The notes: a model not told the origin generated them from the sequence alone. A stretch of DNA of 64,000 nt from Nitrospira tepida (GCF_947241125.1 NZ_OX365700.1:1488001-1552000); one strand, 5' to 3'. Shown: positions 17,137-26,744, counted from the stretch's first letter. Made by a program: numbers and translations.

Positions 17137-17746
17137 GCCCGTTGCCCAGTTGCTGGGATTTCTCGAATATGGCGAACGGCTGGCGCAGGATTGCGCAGCG
17201 GCGCAGGCGGCGCTCGTGGCCGACCCGGGCCATCGCCGGTTTCTCCTCGGCCAAGCCAGACAGGAGTCGATGCATGCAACCGTGTTTCGCGGCGTGATCG
17301 CCTGGCTCGCGCCGAGGAGGCTCAGCGCGACACCGCTCTTGCCGCCGCTCGAACGCTATCGGGCCTTGGTGGAGGATGCGATCACGCGGCGCGACCTGCA
17401 TGAAACGCTGATGGCGGAACAACTCATCCTCGAAGGTCTGGGAGAAGCCATCTTAAACCGGATCGAAGCCGGGCTGGTGAAGCGCGGCGCTCCCTTCGGG
17501 CGGCTCAGACGAATCCTGCTGCATCAGGAGGAGGCGCACCATGGTTTTGGGAGACGATTGCTCGATCGCGCAAGGGCTGAAGGCGCGCTCCAACCAGATC
17601 GGCTCCGCGGCCGGGCCGAGGAGTATCTCGGGTTGACGCAGGACATGGTGCTGACGTTGGCGTCGCTGTTCTCGACGATCGACGAAGACGCCTCGGCCTG
17701 GGCCTCGGATGTGCGGCTTTATGTGCCGGAATGGTGCGTCGGATGA
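17111..17746 (+). CDS. Ferritin-like diiron protein
   Basis: A 211-residue all-helical protein. Two metal-binding helices are visible: ARQESMHATVF (E-x-x-H) near residue 50 and HQEEAHHGFG (E-E-x-x-H) near 138, with a further Glu in AEQLILEGLGE near 103. This spacing suits a diiron four-helix bundle of the ferritin/rubrerythrin type. It has no rubredoxin domain. It overlaps the DUF547 gene by 26 bases and the glycosyltransferase by 16, so the three are translationally linked. Substrate unknown. Confidence 0.78.
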   Translation: MIVLPDEREPVAQLLGFLEYGERLAQDCAAAQAALVADPGHRRFLLGQARQESMHATVFRGVIAWLAPRRLSATPLLPPLERYRALVEDAITRRDLHETLMAEQLILEGLGEAILNRIEAGLVKRGAPFGRLRRILLHQEEAHHGFGRRLLDRARAEGALQPDRLRGRAEEYLGLTQDMVLTLASLFSTIDEDASAWASDVRLYVPEWCVG

Positions 17747-18420
17747 TCTCCGTCGTCATGCCGGTCTATCAGGAGGAGCGGGCGTTGCCCACGACCCTGC
17801 GGTCGCTGTTGACCCAACCGGGCGACTATGAGGTGCTGATCGTAGACGGCGGCAGCACGGATCGAACCTGCGAGGTGGTGCGAGCCGAACCGCGAGCACG
17901 GGTCTTCACGGCGCCGAAGGGCCGCGCGTCTCAGATGAACGAGGGCGCGGCGCATGCGCGAGGGGAGTGGCTGTTGTTTCTGCACGCTGACACGGTCCTG
18001 CCGCCCGGGGCGCTCAAGCGCCTGAACGATCTGGAAGCCGATCCTTCGGTGCAGGCCGGAGGGTTCCTCCACCGTTTCTCGGGTGACGACTGGCGCTTGC
18101 GCCTGATTTCGTTCCTGGACAATGTCCGCTGCGGCCGGAGCAAGATCATCTATGGAGATCAAGCCCTGTTCGTTCGGCGGTCCCTGTTCGAACGGCTCGG
18201 AGGATTCCCGCCGCAGCCGATCCTGGAGGACGTAGCCTTCTGCGAACGCCTCCTCAGGGAGACGACCCCCGTCCTTCTTTCGCCGCCCGTTGTGACCGAT
18301 GCGAGAAAATTCGTGCAGATGGGCATCTGGCGAAGCTTTCTCCGGGTGCTGCTGATCATCCTCCACGTGGAATTCCGCCTGCCGGTCCTGCCTCGGGCTT
18401 TTTTTCAGGACGTTCGCTGA
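17731..18420 (+). CDS. Family 2 glycosyltransferase, TIGR04283-like
   Basis: A 229-residue GT-A enzyme: ISVVMPVYQEE, the nucleotide-binding VLIVDGGSTDRT, the metal site LLFLHADTVLP and the acceptor-side YGDQALFVRRSLFERLGGFP, followed by ILEDVAFCERL. The pattern fits the short TIGR04283 group, often beside radical-SAM or selenium-related genes, none of which is seen here. A hydrophobic C-terminal helix could anchor it to the membrane. The start may also be the ATG at 17743. Confidence 0.88.
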   Translation: MVRRMISVVMPVYQEERALPTTLRSLLTQPGDYEVLIVDGGSTDRTCEVVRAEPRARVFTAPKGRASQMNEGAAHARGEWLLFLHADTVLPPGALKRLNDLEADPSVQAGGFLHRFSGDDWRLRLISFLDNVRCGRSKIIYGDQALFVRRSLFERLGGFPPQPILEDVAFCERLLRETTPVLLSPPVVTDARKFVQMGIWRSFLRVLLIILHVEFRLPVLPRAFFQDVR

Positions 18421-18494
18421 GCCGTTCCGGCGATCCTTCGCCTTGTCCGTGGCGTCCCGTATCCCGTCGTCCTGAATATTGCTAGAATGCCCGC

Positions 18495-21203
18495 GTGGAT
18501 CTGATCACCACCCATTCGCAAGCCGACCTGGATGGGCTCGCCTCGATGGTGGCGGCCCGGAAGCTGTATCCAGGGGCCAGGCTGGTGCTGGCGGGCGGAG
18601 CCCAGGACAGCGTGCGTCGCTTTCTTGAGGACCATGACCTCGACATCGGCCGCCTTCGCGACCTGAATCTGGACGAGGTGCAGCGGGTCATTCTGGTCGA
18701 TACGCAGGACCTGTTCCGGATCGAGCAACTGCGCCCGCTCTGGACCAAGCCTGATCTGGTTCTGCACATCTACGATCACCATGTCGATCACCAGGGAGAG
18801 GTCAAGCGGGAGCCCTCCGAGGGGCGGCGCCAGCCTGGACCGAAGGTCGAGCGGCTGGTGCTGGAACCGGTCGGGGCCACGGTAACGGTGCTGATCGAAG
18901 CGCTTCGCGTCAATGGCCTGTCGCTCACGCCGTTCGAGGCCACAGTTCTGGCTGTGGGCCTGTACGAAGAAACCGGATCGTTGACCTACGGTTCGACGAG
19001 CCCGCGCGATGTCGAGGCGCTCGCCCACCTGTTGCGGGTCGGGGCCGATCTCAACGTCGTGGCGGCGACCTTGCGCCGCCATCTGGAGCCCGAGCAGATT
19101 GCCCTGCTCAACGACCTGCTGACCTCAAGCGAGACCTACTATCTTGAAGGACGAAAGATCCTGCTGGCCGCCAGCGCCTATGAGGGTTATCGCGGCGACT
19201 ATTCCAGCGTCGTGGAACGGCTGATGCAAATTGAAGGGCTGGATGCCGTGATCGCCGCCTTCGTCATGGACAGCAAGGTGACGATCGTCGGACGCAGCCG
19301 TCTTCCCGATATCATCGACGTGGCCTGGATCGCGCGTGAGTTCGGCGGCGGCGGCCATGCCGCCGCCGCCGCCGCGACCGTGAAGGGGCAAACCCTCGTC
19401 GAGGTCCGGGAGCGACTGGTCAAGCTCCTGACCGAGCGCTACCGGCCGACCCTGACGGCGAAGGATGTGATGACGAGGCCGGTGAAGGCCATCGCCGGGG
19501 ACGCCAGCGTGGAGGATGCGGGCCGGCTCATGACGACCTACGGAGTCAATGTCCTGCCGGTGCTCGACAAGCGCGGGGCCTATCAGGGACTGATCTCGCG
19601 CGAGACGGTCCAGAAGGCGGCGTTTCACCATCTGGAGAAAGCCTTCTGCCGGGAATTCATGCAGACCGATTCGTATGTGGCTGAGTCGGACACGCCGTTC
19701 CATGAAATCGAGCGCCAGATGATCGAGCTGAATCAGCGGTTCGTCCCGATCCTCGCGGGAGTCAAGGTGGTCGGGGTGATCACGCGAACGGACCTGCTGC
19801 GGACGCTCCACGAGGACGTGCTGTCGGCCGCCCGAGCCAGGGTCAAAGCCCGTCCGGGCGAAGACCCGGCGTTTCAATTCCGGCGCCGTAATATCGCGGG
19901 CCTGCTCAAGGATCGCCTGCCGGCCCGGGTCGTCGCATTGATGCGGGAGGCCGGTGAGTTGGCGGATCGTTTAGAAGTCAAGCTCTATGTCGTGGGCGGC
20001 ATTGTCCGGGACCTCTTGCTTGGGATTGACAACCTGGATCTTGATCTCGTCGTGGAGGGGAACGGTCTGGCCTTTGCCAAGGCCTTGGCCCGCGCGCAAC
20101 GGGGCCAGGTGAAGGTCCATGAACGATTCGGCACGGCCCGAGTGACCTTGGCCGACGGATTCAAAGTGGATGTCGCGACGGCCCGCGCCGAATACTACGA
20201 GTATCCGACCGCCCTGCCGACGGTCGAGCAGGGGTCCGTGAAAAAGGACCTCTACCGGCGGGATTTCACGATCAATACGTTGGCCGTCCGATTGAACCGG
20301 CGGCAGTTCGGAGAGCTGATCGATTTCTTCGGCGGCGAACGGGACCTGAAGGGCCGGACGATCCGCGTCTTGCACAGTTTGAGTTTTGTGGAGGACCCGA
20401 CCAGGGTGTTTCGTGCGATTCGATTCGCCGTCCGGTTTGATTTCGTGCTCAGCCGGGAGACGCGCGCGCTGATCCAGGGGGTTGTCAAGATGGACCTGCT
20501 GCGGCGGCTCTCCAAGCATCGCTTGACGGACGAACTGCAATTGGTCCTGTCCGAACGGGAGCCTGGCAAGGCCATCGCTCTGATGGATGAGCTGGAAGTG
20601 CTGGCATGTCTCCATCCGGACCTGGAGCTGACACCGCGTTTGCGCACGCTGCTCAAAGCAACGGAAGAGGCGCTCGATTGGTATCGGCTGCTCTTTTTGG
20701 ATCGCCCGATGGAAAGTTGGTTGGTGTACCTGATGGCGATGCTACAGGTCCTGCCGGATCAGGCGGTGGGGGAGGTGCTCAAGCGCATCGAGCTCTCGGC
20801 TCGGCAAGAAGCGGCTGTTCGTGCCGGTCGGTTCGGGGGGCATCGCATTTTTCGGGAACTTGGCCGTCGCCCTGCCGTCTCTCCCGCCGCCGTGTATCGG
20901 GCACTGAGTGGGACCTCCGACGAAACGTTGGTGTTCCTGATGGCAAAGAGCAAATCTGAGCATGTTCGGCGCCAGCTTTCGGCCTATGTGACGACCTATC
21001 AGCGGATGCGTCCCGCCTTGAAGGGAGACGATCTCAAACGGATGGGCCTTAAGCCCGGGCCCCTGTACCGACGCATTCTCTCGAAGCTCTTGGAAGCCCG
21101 TCTCAATGGCGTGGTGAACAATGAGGAGGACGAGCGGGCCTTGGTCCGATCCCTCATCGGGGGGCGCAAGTCTGCAGTGGACCGGCCCGAGCCTCCGTTC
21201 TAA
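18495..21203 (+). CDS. DHH phosphoesterase - CBS - CCA tRNA nucleotidyltransferase fusion
   Basis: A 902-residue multidomain protein. Residues 1-305 are a DHH/DHHA1 phosphoesterase (THSQADLDGLAS, VDTQD, YDHHVDH, GGGGHAAAAAA). Two CBS domains follow (about 315-440). From about 465 comes the class II tRNA nucleotidyltransferase head VVGGIVRDLLLG with LDLDLVVEGN, then RRDFTINTLA and the RNA-binding part FVEDPTRVFRAIRFA. The nucleotidyltransferase adds C or A to tRNA 3' ends; CBS domains probably sense adenine nucleotides. In some bacteria this long form coexists with or splits the CCA task with another enzyme. It starts at a GTG, and its stop codon overlaps the convergent lipoprotein gene by 4 bases. 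Confidence 0.94.
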   Translation: MDLITTHSQADLDGLASMVAARKLYPGARLVLAGGAQDSVRRFLEDHDLDIGRLRDLNLDEVQRVILVDTQDLFRIEQLRPLWTKPDLVLHIYDHHVDHQGEVKREPSEGRRQPGPKVERLVLEPVGATVTVLIEALRVNGLSLTPFEATVLAVGLYEETGSLTYGSTSPRDVEALAHLLRVGADLNVVAATLRRHLEPEQIALLNDLLTSSETYYLEGRKILLAASAYEGYRGDYSSVVERLMQIEGLDAVIAAFVMDSKVTIVGRSRLPDIIDVAWIAREFGGGGHAAAAAATVKGQTLVEVRERLVKLLTERYRPTLTAKDVMTRPVKAIAGDASVEDAGRLMTTYGVNVLPVLDKRGAYQGLISRETVQKAAFHHLEKAFCREFMQTDSYVAESDTPFHEIERQMIELNQRFVPILAGVKVVGVITRTDLLRTLHEDVLSAARARVKARPGEDPAFQFRRRNIAGLLKDRLPARVVALMREAGELADRLEVKLYVVGGIVRDLLLGIDNLDLDLVVEGNGLAFAKALARAQRGQVKVHERFGTARVTLADGFKVDVATARAEYYEYPTALPTVEQGSVKKDLYRRDFTINTLAVRLNRRQFGELIDFFGGERDLKGRTIRVLHSLSFVEDPTRVFRAIRFAVRFDFVLSRETRALIQGVVKMDLLRRLSKHRLTDELQLVLSEREPGKAIALMDELEVLACLHPDLELTPRLRTLLKATEEALDWYRLLFLDRPMESWLVYLMAMLQVLPDQAVGEVLKRIELSARQEAAVRAGRFGGHRIFRELGRRPAVSPAAVYRALSGTSDETLVFLMAKSKSEHVRRQLSAYVTTYQRMRPALKGDDLKRMGLKPGPLYRRILSKLLEARLNGVVNNEEDERALVRSLIGGRKSAVDRPEPPF

Positions 21204-21820
21204 AGTTCGTTCAGCGGCCTCTCATTCTCCAATTTCCCAAACAGATCGCTCAATGCCCCATGGACTGCTTGGTTGACCGGGGCCTTGTCGTCGTCCGTGC
21301 CGGTGCGCCGGACCACGCCGACGGATTTGCCGAAGCCGGAGTACTCCCGCAAGACTCGGCCTGTCGCGGCGTCGCTGAGCGTGCCGGTGGCGCGGGCGAC
21401 GTAAATCGTGTTGAATTTGAAACCCAGGCTTGGATCGATGTAAATCAGCATCCGAATTGCGAGGCGGACATTGGACGCCCCCTGCTTGACAACGGTGCGG
21501 AAGGTGCGGCGTGAAACCACGTAATCGACGAGGGCCTGTTCCCAGGCCTCCTTGTCGTTGGTGAGGGCCGGCACCGGAGCGGTGATCCGGTTCTGTAGGT
21601 TGGGATCGGGAGACATTGTCGCCCCTGGCTGGACGAGAAAGGCCCCGATCGTGGCCAGTTCCACCGTGGCCGTGTAGGGCAGCGAGGTCTTGGTCGGGAC
21701 GACCGTGGCCGGCGCGAAGGGAATTTTGCCGCAGGCCGTGACCGTTGCGACGAGGACGAGCAGAGTGGCTAGCAGGGGGCCGGCCGGGTTTCCGGGGCTT
21801 GAATGCGGGGCGCGGTTCAT
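21200..21820 (-). CDS. Hypothetical lipoprotein
   Basis: A 206-residue protein with a lipoprotein signal (GPLLATLLVLVATVTAC). The mature domain has alternating strands around VPTKTSLPYTATVELATIG, then VRLAIRMLIYIDPSLGF and YVARATGTLSDAATGRVLRE, which resembles secreted proteins with a GNA1162/DUF4410-like curved sheet, but I cannot assign a family. It is convergent with the CCA fusion gene and downstream of the sensor kinase. Confidence 0.72.
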   Translation of the reverse strand: MNRAPHSSPGNPAGPLLATLLVLVATVTACGKIPFAPATVVPTKTSLPYTATVELATIGAFLVQPGATMSPDPNLQNRITAPVPALTNDKEAWEQALVDYVVSRRTFRTVVKQGASNVRLAIRMLIYIDPSLGFKFNTIYVARATGTLSDAATGRVLREYSGFGKSVGVVRRTGTDDDKAPVNQAVHGALSDLFGKLENERPLNEL

Positions 21821-21992
21821 GTTGGGCCTCCACCGGTCGTTACGGAGGACAAGCGGCCGATGCCACGTTATGCTTGCTCAGTCTACCGACGGCGAATCCT
21901 GGCTTGCAAGGGAGGGAGGAGGCCCGGAAAGTGCGGCATCGGGGAGACCGTGGCGAGTGTCGCGCCGGTGCGGATCCGGTCTTCCTTCAGCA

Positions 21993-24947
21993 TTACTGGT
22001 GCGCCAGGGGCCAGGGCTGAGGATTCCAGGATGGAATGGGTTCAGGACTCGCCGGGAGGTTGACGAAGAACGTCGTGCCCTTCCCGACCTCGCTCTTGAC
22101 CTCGATGTACCCCCGATGTTCATGCACGATCTGATGGACGATGGTGAGGCCCAGGCCGGTCCCTTCATGCTCGCCGCTGGCATGCTTAGTCGTATAGAAC
22201 GGATCAAAAATATGGTCCAGGTTCTCGGACGCGATGCCCGCGCCGGTATCTGACACCTCGATTTGAACCCAGGGGACCGGATGCAGCTTCCTGAGCAAAT
22301 GCGTCTTGACGGATAAACAGCCCCCCCGTGCGGCCATGGCGTCCATGGCGTTGATGAATAAATTGAGGAGGACCTGTTTGATCTGCTGACGGTCGAGCGT
22401 CACCGGCGGCAGGTCGGAGGCGAAATCCCGCTCGATCCGGATGGATTTGGCGGACGCCTTCACTTGGATGAAGTAGAGGCAGGACGCCACGATATCGTTA
22501 AGGTTCTCCTCCGTGAGCTTCGGCTCCATGTACCGGGCATAATCCAATATCTCCTGAATGAGCCGTTCGATGCGGCGGACGTCTTCCACGACGATTTCGC
22601 TGAACTTCTCCACGAAGTCCTGATCGTCCCGCCGGTCGGGAACCAATTGGATGAAGGTTTTGATGGAGGTCAGCGGGTTGCGGATCTCGTGCGCGAAGCC
22701 TCCGGCGATGGTCTCCAGCGAGCGGAGCCGGTCGGTCCGCCGCATGAGGGCTTGCGACCGTTTGAGATCCTCGTACAGAAGGGCGTTGTCCAGGGCGATG
22801 GCGGCATGTTGGCCGAGGGTCATCAATAGGCTGAGGTCTTGCCCGGAATACACGGCATGATCGGCGCGGGCCCCGAGATTGCAGAATCCGACCAGGCGCT
22901 CCTTGTTGATCAGGGGAATGCAGACTTCCGCATCCAGGATGCGGAGGATCTCCAGCAACGATCGAGGGGGATCGGTTCCATGCCCGTATTCCAGCTCTTC
23001 GCGGACCAACAGTCCCTTCTGAAGCGCGAGATGGGCGGGCAGCCCGTCGTCTGACTTCAGGCTGGAAGGGAGCGGTCCAAGGGCGAGCGGGCGATGAGCG
23101 GCCGTGAGGATGTAGAGCGACTTTTCAGAGTCCAGGACGTAGACGGACGCCGTTGAGATGTTCATCACTTTGGTCAGGGTCCCCACCACTTCGCGCGTCA
23201 ACGATTCCAGATCCAAAATGGACACGAGTGATTTTGAGAATTGCACCAACGTGTCATAAGCGTCGTAACGGGCTCGAAACAGGCGCTGGCCGACGACGTC
23301 CTCCAGCGTTTGTTGGAGGTTTGCCAGAATGCCGGCCAGGGCGATGAAGAGCGCCAGTAAGGCGCCGGCCATCAGATAATGTGGCGCTCCGGTGAAGAGC
23401 CAGACCAATGTCAGAATGCCAAGATACGCAGGCGGAAGGCCCAGGAGCTGTGCGTAGAGGGGGCTGCTTCGATGGGAGAAGGGGAACGACACCTGCATCA
23501 ATTCATGTTTCACGATGACATTGGCCATCAATGCGATCCACAGCCCGACGATCATATACCCCAGCGGATAGAATTCGATCCCGTAGCTGGGCACAAAGTC
23601 GCTCGAAGCGGCCATGCCGATCAGGAAGGCCCAAAAGGTCTGCCGCAGTTGGGTCGCTTCCTGACGGTCCAGCCGGGATGCCTGGTACAGGTGCTTGAGC
23701 GCTCTTCCACAGACCGTGAAAAAATAGAGCAAGAACGCCGGATGGAGCGGGCCGGCTTTGGGGTAGTAACCCCAGAAATACTGATAGGTGCCCGCGGTGA
23801 AATAGGAGGTCGGGACCAAGCCTAAAAAACCCAAGCTCAGGAGATAGTGAATGCCGATAGACCGGTCATGCCGAACTCGGCCGGAGAGGCCGACGCAGAA
23901 GTGATACAACGCAGCGGGAATCCACACGACGCCCCCATAGACCACTTTGCTCCAAAACAGGGCCTCCGACGTCGTGCGGGAGGAATAGAGCATGAAGCAA
24001 CCGGTGAGCCACAGCGCCACCCCGCCGCAGACTAGTCCGAACGAGATGTTCGTCGTCGCGCGCGGATTGCTCAGCGCCACCCATGACCCGCAGATGATGA
24101 CGAGGAGCGCCGACAGGAGCGGTGGAATCGAATACTCGGACGCCCGGGTGCTGAGCATGGCGATGGCGGATGAGGCGATGAGGATCGCACCTGTGGCGAG
24201 GGCGTAGGTCAACCCCTTGTTGATGACGACCGTGATATCCATCAAGCGATAGCGGATGATGGCGTAGCTGATGACGGCGATGAGCAGGAAGATCGGGATG
24301 TAGCCGAAAGGGTACACTTCGATGCCGAAGGCCGGAAGAAAGTCGACGGAGCCCGTATAGGCGATGAGAAACGCGCTCATCACGTAAAGAATCTGCTGCC
24401 GTTTCAAGGGCGCCGACACCCGGCGATACGCGCGGAAGTAATCAGCAAAGGCCGCCGCCATATAGGCCGTGAACACAGGGAAAAAGAACAGCGAGGCCGG
24501 TCCCCATTGCGGAAAATAGCCCCACCAGAAGGTCCGTACCCCTACGACAAACTGACCGGAGAGCAGCACCAACAGCACCAGCAGGCCCGCGAGAACGTAG
24601 CCCATGGTCACCGAGCGGGGCCGATGGAGGGAGAGGAAGGCGGCGGAGAAACTATAGAAACTGACGGAAATGAACATCACGCCGACGTTGTCGATTCTGA
24701 ACCAGTTGACCGCGACGGTGGGGCTGGTCGATGACAACCCCAGCCCCGTGGCCGTCAACCACGCGCTAATACTGAGACAGAGGATCAGGAAGTGACGATT
24801 GGCGGAAGCTTTCCGGTTGGAGCGAAATGTGAGAACGCCCAGAATCAATGAAACAGCTCCCATGCCGAACATGGGGAGCGCGTGGGCGTTCAGCGTATAG
24901 TGTGATAGATCAAACACCAGTGAGAGCGCCGATGCGAGCCCGAGCAA
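21993..24947 (-). CDS. Membrane histidine kinase with duplicated 7TM-type sensor and GAF domain
   Basis: A 984-residue sensor kinase. The first 540 residues are membrane helices that look like two copies of one sensor module: GYFPQWGP and SVDFLPAFGIEVYPFGY in copy one, GYYPKAGP and SSDFVPSYGIEFYPLGY in copy two. A GAF domain (about 560-735) follows, then HisKA with the phosphoacceptor His753 in GGFAHEIRNPLTS, and an ATPase domain with LFINAMDAM (N box), SDTGAGI and GTGLGLTI. There is no receiver domain and no response regulator next door. It overlaps the PilZ/reductase gene by 38 bases, so the pair is probably one operon. Confidence 0.9.
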   Translation of the reverse strand: MLGLASALSLVFDLSHYTLNAHALPMFGMGAVSLILGVLTFRSNRKASANRHFLILCLSISAWLTATGLGLSSTSPTVAVNWFRIDNVGVMFISVSFYSFSAAFLSLHRPRSVTMGYVLAGLLVLLVLLSGQFVVGVRTFWWGYFPQWGPASLFFFPVFTAYMAAAFADYFRAYRRVSAPLKRQQILYVMSAFLIAYTGSVDFLPAFGIEVYPFGYIPIFLLIAVISYAIIRYRLMDITVVINKGLTYALATGAILIASSAIAMLSTRASEYSIPPLLSALLVIICGSWVALSNPRATTNISFGLVCGGVALWLTGCFMLYSSRTTSEALFWSKVVYGGVVWIPAALYHFCVGLSGRVRHDRSIGIHYLLSLGFLGLVPTSYFTAGTYQYFWGYYPKAGPLHPAFLLYFFTVCGRALKHLYQASRLDRQEATQLRQTFWAFLIGMAASSDFVPSYGIEFYPLGYMIVGLWIALMANVIVKHELMQVSFPFSHRSSPLYAQLLGLPPAYLGILTLVWLFTGAPHYLMAGALLALFIALAGILANLQQTLEDVVGQRLFRARYDAYDTLVQFSKSLVSILDLESLTREVVGTLTKVMNISTASVYVLDSEKSLYILTAAHRPLALGPLPSSLKSDDGLPAHLALQKGLLVREELEYGHGTDPPRSLLEILRILDAEVCIPLINKERLVGFCNLGARADHAVYSGQDLSLLMTLGQHAAIALDNALLYEDLKRSQALMRRTDRLRSLETIAGGFAHEIRNPLTSIKTFIQLVPDRRDDQDFVEKFSEIVVEDVRRIERLIQEILDYARYMEPKLTEENLNDIVASCLYFIQVKASAKSIRIERDFASDLPPVTLDRQQIKQVLLNLFINAMDAMAARGGCLSVKTHLLRKLHPVPWVQIEVSDTGAGIASENLDHIFDPFYTTKHASGEHEGTGLGLTIVHQIVHEHRGYIEVKSEVGKGTTFFVNLPASPEPIPSWNPQPWPLAHQ

Positions 24948-26712
24948 TACGCACGAGGTCTTCCTCTGTAATAGGGCCGGTTGAATTGCGGAAGCGGGCG
25001 AGACGAAAACCGAGTTCGCGCGCCGCAGCCAGGATATGGGACCCGTGCAGCGGATCGGCCTTCCCGATCGAATAGTGGCCTTCCCAGCCGATCGCCGCCA
25101 GGATCATCGTTTCCGATAGGCAGCCCAACGCCTCGCCGCTCTCAAGCCCCAGGTCAAAGTTCACCTCGACTCCAGGCGTTTGAACGATCGCCGACTCGAT
25201 CACGAGCACATCGGGGCGTTGATGAGAGACCTGCTCGGAAACGTTCTTGGGTTGGGCGGCGTCGATCACGATGGCTCCGGGCTTGAGGATGTCCGGGTCG
25301 ATCAGCGCATGCGGGCTGTTCGTGGCCGCGATAACAATGTCGGCTTCAGCAACCCGTGCAATGGCACCGGTTCCCTCGACGCTGATCGACTGTCGCTTGA
25401 GCAGAGACACCAGCGCCGCCAGTTCATCCCGCTTGATATCGATCAATACCAGATGGGCCGAGAGCGGGCCTAGCAATTTCGCGCAAGCGGAACCGACCGA
25501 TCCGGCGCCGCCCACAATCGCCACGGTCGCGTGCGGCACACTGAGGTTGGTCAAGGCGGCCGCCTCCAGCACGTTTTGCACGGCAATCGCCGCAGAATGG
25601 GGATTGCCTGTGGTCAATCCCAAGTGGACTTTGTCCAGCAGATCCTTGCCGTCCCTCGTCACTATGGACGTAAAGGCTCCGAGCCCCGCAATACGAGCTC
25701 CCATGCGTTCTGCCAGCCGCACCGTTTCGAGGACGCGCTGTCGTGCCGCCCGAGGGTTGCGAATCATTTGCTCGGTGGTGAGCGGAGAGATCAGCATGGC
25801 TCCCTTGAGCAATCGTCCGCTTTTGGCTTTCAGTCCCGTAATGTACGAAGCTACGAACGGCCATTGGTGGCGGAACCATCGTTCGACGATGGCAGGCGGC
25901 ATCAATTTCGCAAATGGAAACTTTCTCGGGACGTCGGTCAGGTCGCGTGGGTGGCCGATGAACACAAAATCGACTGGTTGCACCAGAAATCTGGACGCGC
26001 ACCGGGGAAGGAATCGAACCATGAGATCTCGAACAAGTTGGATGAACAAGGGGATGCTCCGCAGCCACAACAGCGTGCGGTGCGAGAGGGAGGCGGACGG
26101 CATCGGGGCTGATTTACGAAGCGATACGGTGGTCATTAACCGGACCGCCTGAGATCCCATGTGCGAGAGTGTGGAAAACAGGTTCTGGCTCTTCAGGCGA
26201 TAGGGGAGGGTATAGGGGTTGTCGGTGACGAACAGCGAGAGAATCGATCGGGGGTTGGTTCGCTCTGCAGGCGGATCGCCATTCCTCCGATGTTGGTGGG
26301 CGCTCTTCTGTCGCGTGAGACCCGTCAGGTAGGCATCGATCTCATGCAAACAAGATTGGAGAACGGATTGCTCCGTCTCACTCAGTGGATTCAGATGGAG
26401 AGAAATCGTATAGCGGGTTGTCTCAGAGATCTCGCACCGGTTGACCTCGGCGACCCGGCCGCTGAGGTGCATATAGGCAGTCGCTCGACCGAAGCAAATG
26501 TAGACCGACATCACCGATCCTTTCGAAGGCGCGTGAGGACAGACGAATGAAAGAGAGTCCAGGCCGAGATATTCGGTCACCCCTCGACTGAGCGTTCCAT
26601 GAAAATCAACCACGACCGGGAGGCTGATCGAGACATGGGAATCCGATGGCTTACCGAGAACACCGTGATGGTTGGAGTTGATTGGTGACCTCAATCCTTG
26701 CTGTACTGTCAT
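24910..26712 (-). CDS. PilZ-like domain fused to long-chain acyl-ACP reductase-like enzyme
   Basis: A 600-residue protein. Residues about 25-135 look like a PilZ beta-barrel (VSISLPVVVDFHG, SLSFVCPHAPSKGSVM, LHLNPLSETEQSVLQSCLHE), but the c-di-GMP signature R-x-x-x-R and N-x-S-x-x-G is degenerate. After a linker, from about 245 on it tracks cyanobacterial acyl-ACP reductase (AAR): FVFIGHPRDL, GARIAGLGAFTSIV, TTGNPHSAAIAVQ, the NADPH loop VGGAGSVGSACAKLL (401-408) and catalytic-type Cys531 in ALGCLSETMIL, matching FACFAEAMLL of AAR. AAR makes fatty aldehydes from acyl-ACP. No aldehyde deformylating oxygenase is nearby. GGGAGG precedes the ATG by 9 bases. The reductase homology is by motif recall, not alignment. 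Confidence 0.8.
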   Translation of the reverse strand: MTVQQGLRSPINSNHHGVLGKPSDSHVSISLPVVVDFHGTLSRGVTEYLGLDSLSFVCPHAPSKGSVMSVYICFGRATAYMHLSGRVAEVNRCEISETTRYTISLHLNPLSETEQSVLQSCLHEIDAYLTGLTRQKSAHQHRRNGDPPAERTNPRSILSLFVTDNPYTLPYRLKSQNLFSTLSHMGSQAVRLMTTVSLRKSAPMPSASLSHRTLLWLRSIPLFIQLVRDLMVRFLPRCASRFLVQPVDFVFIGHPRDLTDVPRKFPFAKLMPPAIVERWFRHQWPFVASYITGLKAKSGRLLKGAMLISPLTTEQMIRNPRAARQRVLETVRLAERMGARIAGLGAFTSIVTRDGKDLLDKVHLGLTTGNPHSAAIAVQNVLEAAALTNLSVPHATVAIVGGAGSVGSACAKLLGPLSAHLVLIDIKRDELAALVSLLKRQSISVEGTGAIARVAEADIVIAATNSPHALIDPDILKPGAIVIDAAQPKNVSEQVSHQRPDVLVIESAIVQTPGVEVNFDLGLESGEALGCLSETMILAAIGWEGHYSIGKADPLHGSHILAAARELGFRLARFRNSTGPITEEDLVRIARARIGALTGV

Positions 26713-26744
26713 CGATGTGCCTCCCAGGTGCAGGTCAAACGTGT

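Noticed and set aside
24910-26712. Alkane-forming pathway (AAR plus ADO)
   Set aside because: No aldehyde deformylating oxygenase is in the window. The ferritin-like protein at 17111 is too far away and different in motif spacing to be claimed as one.
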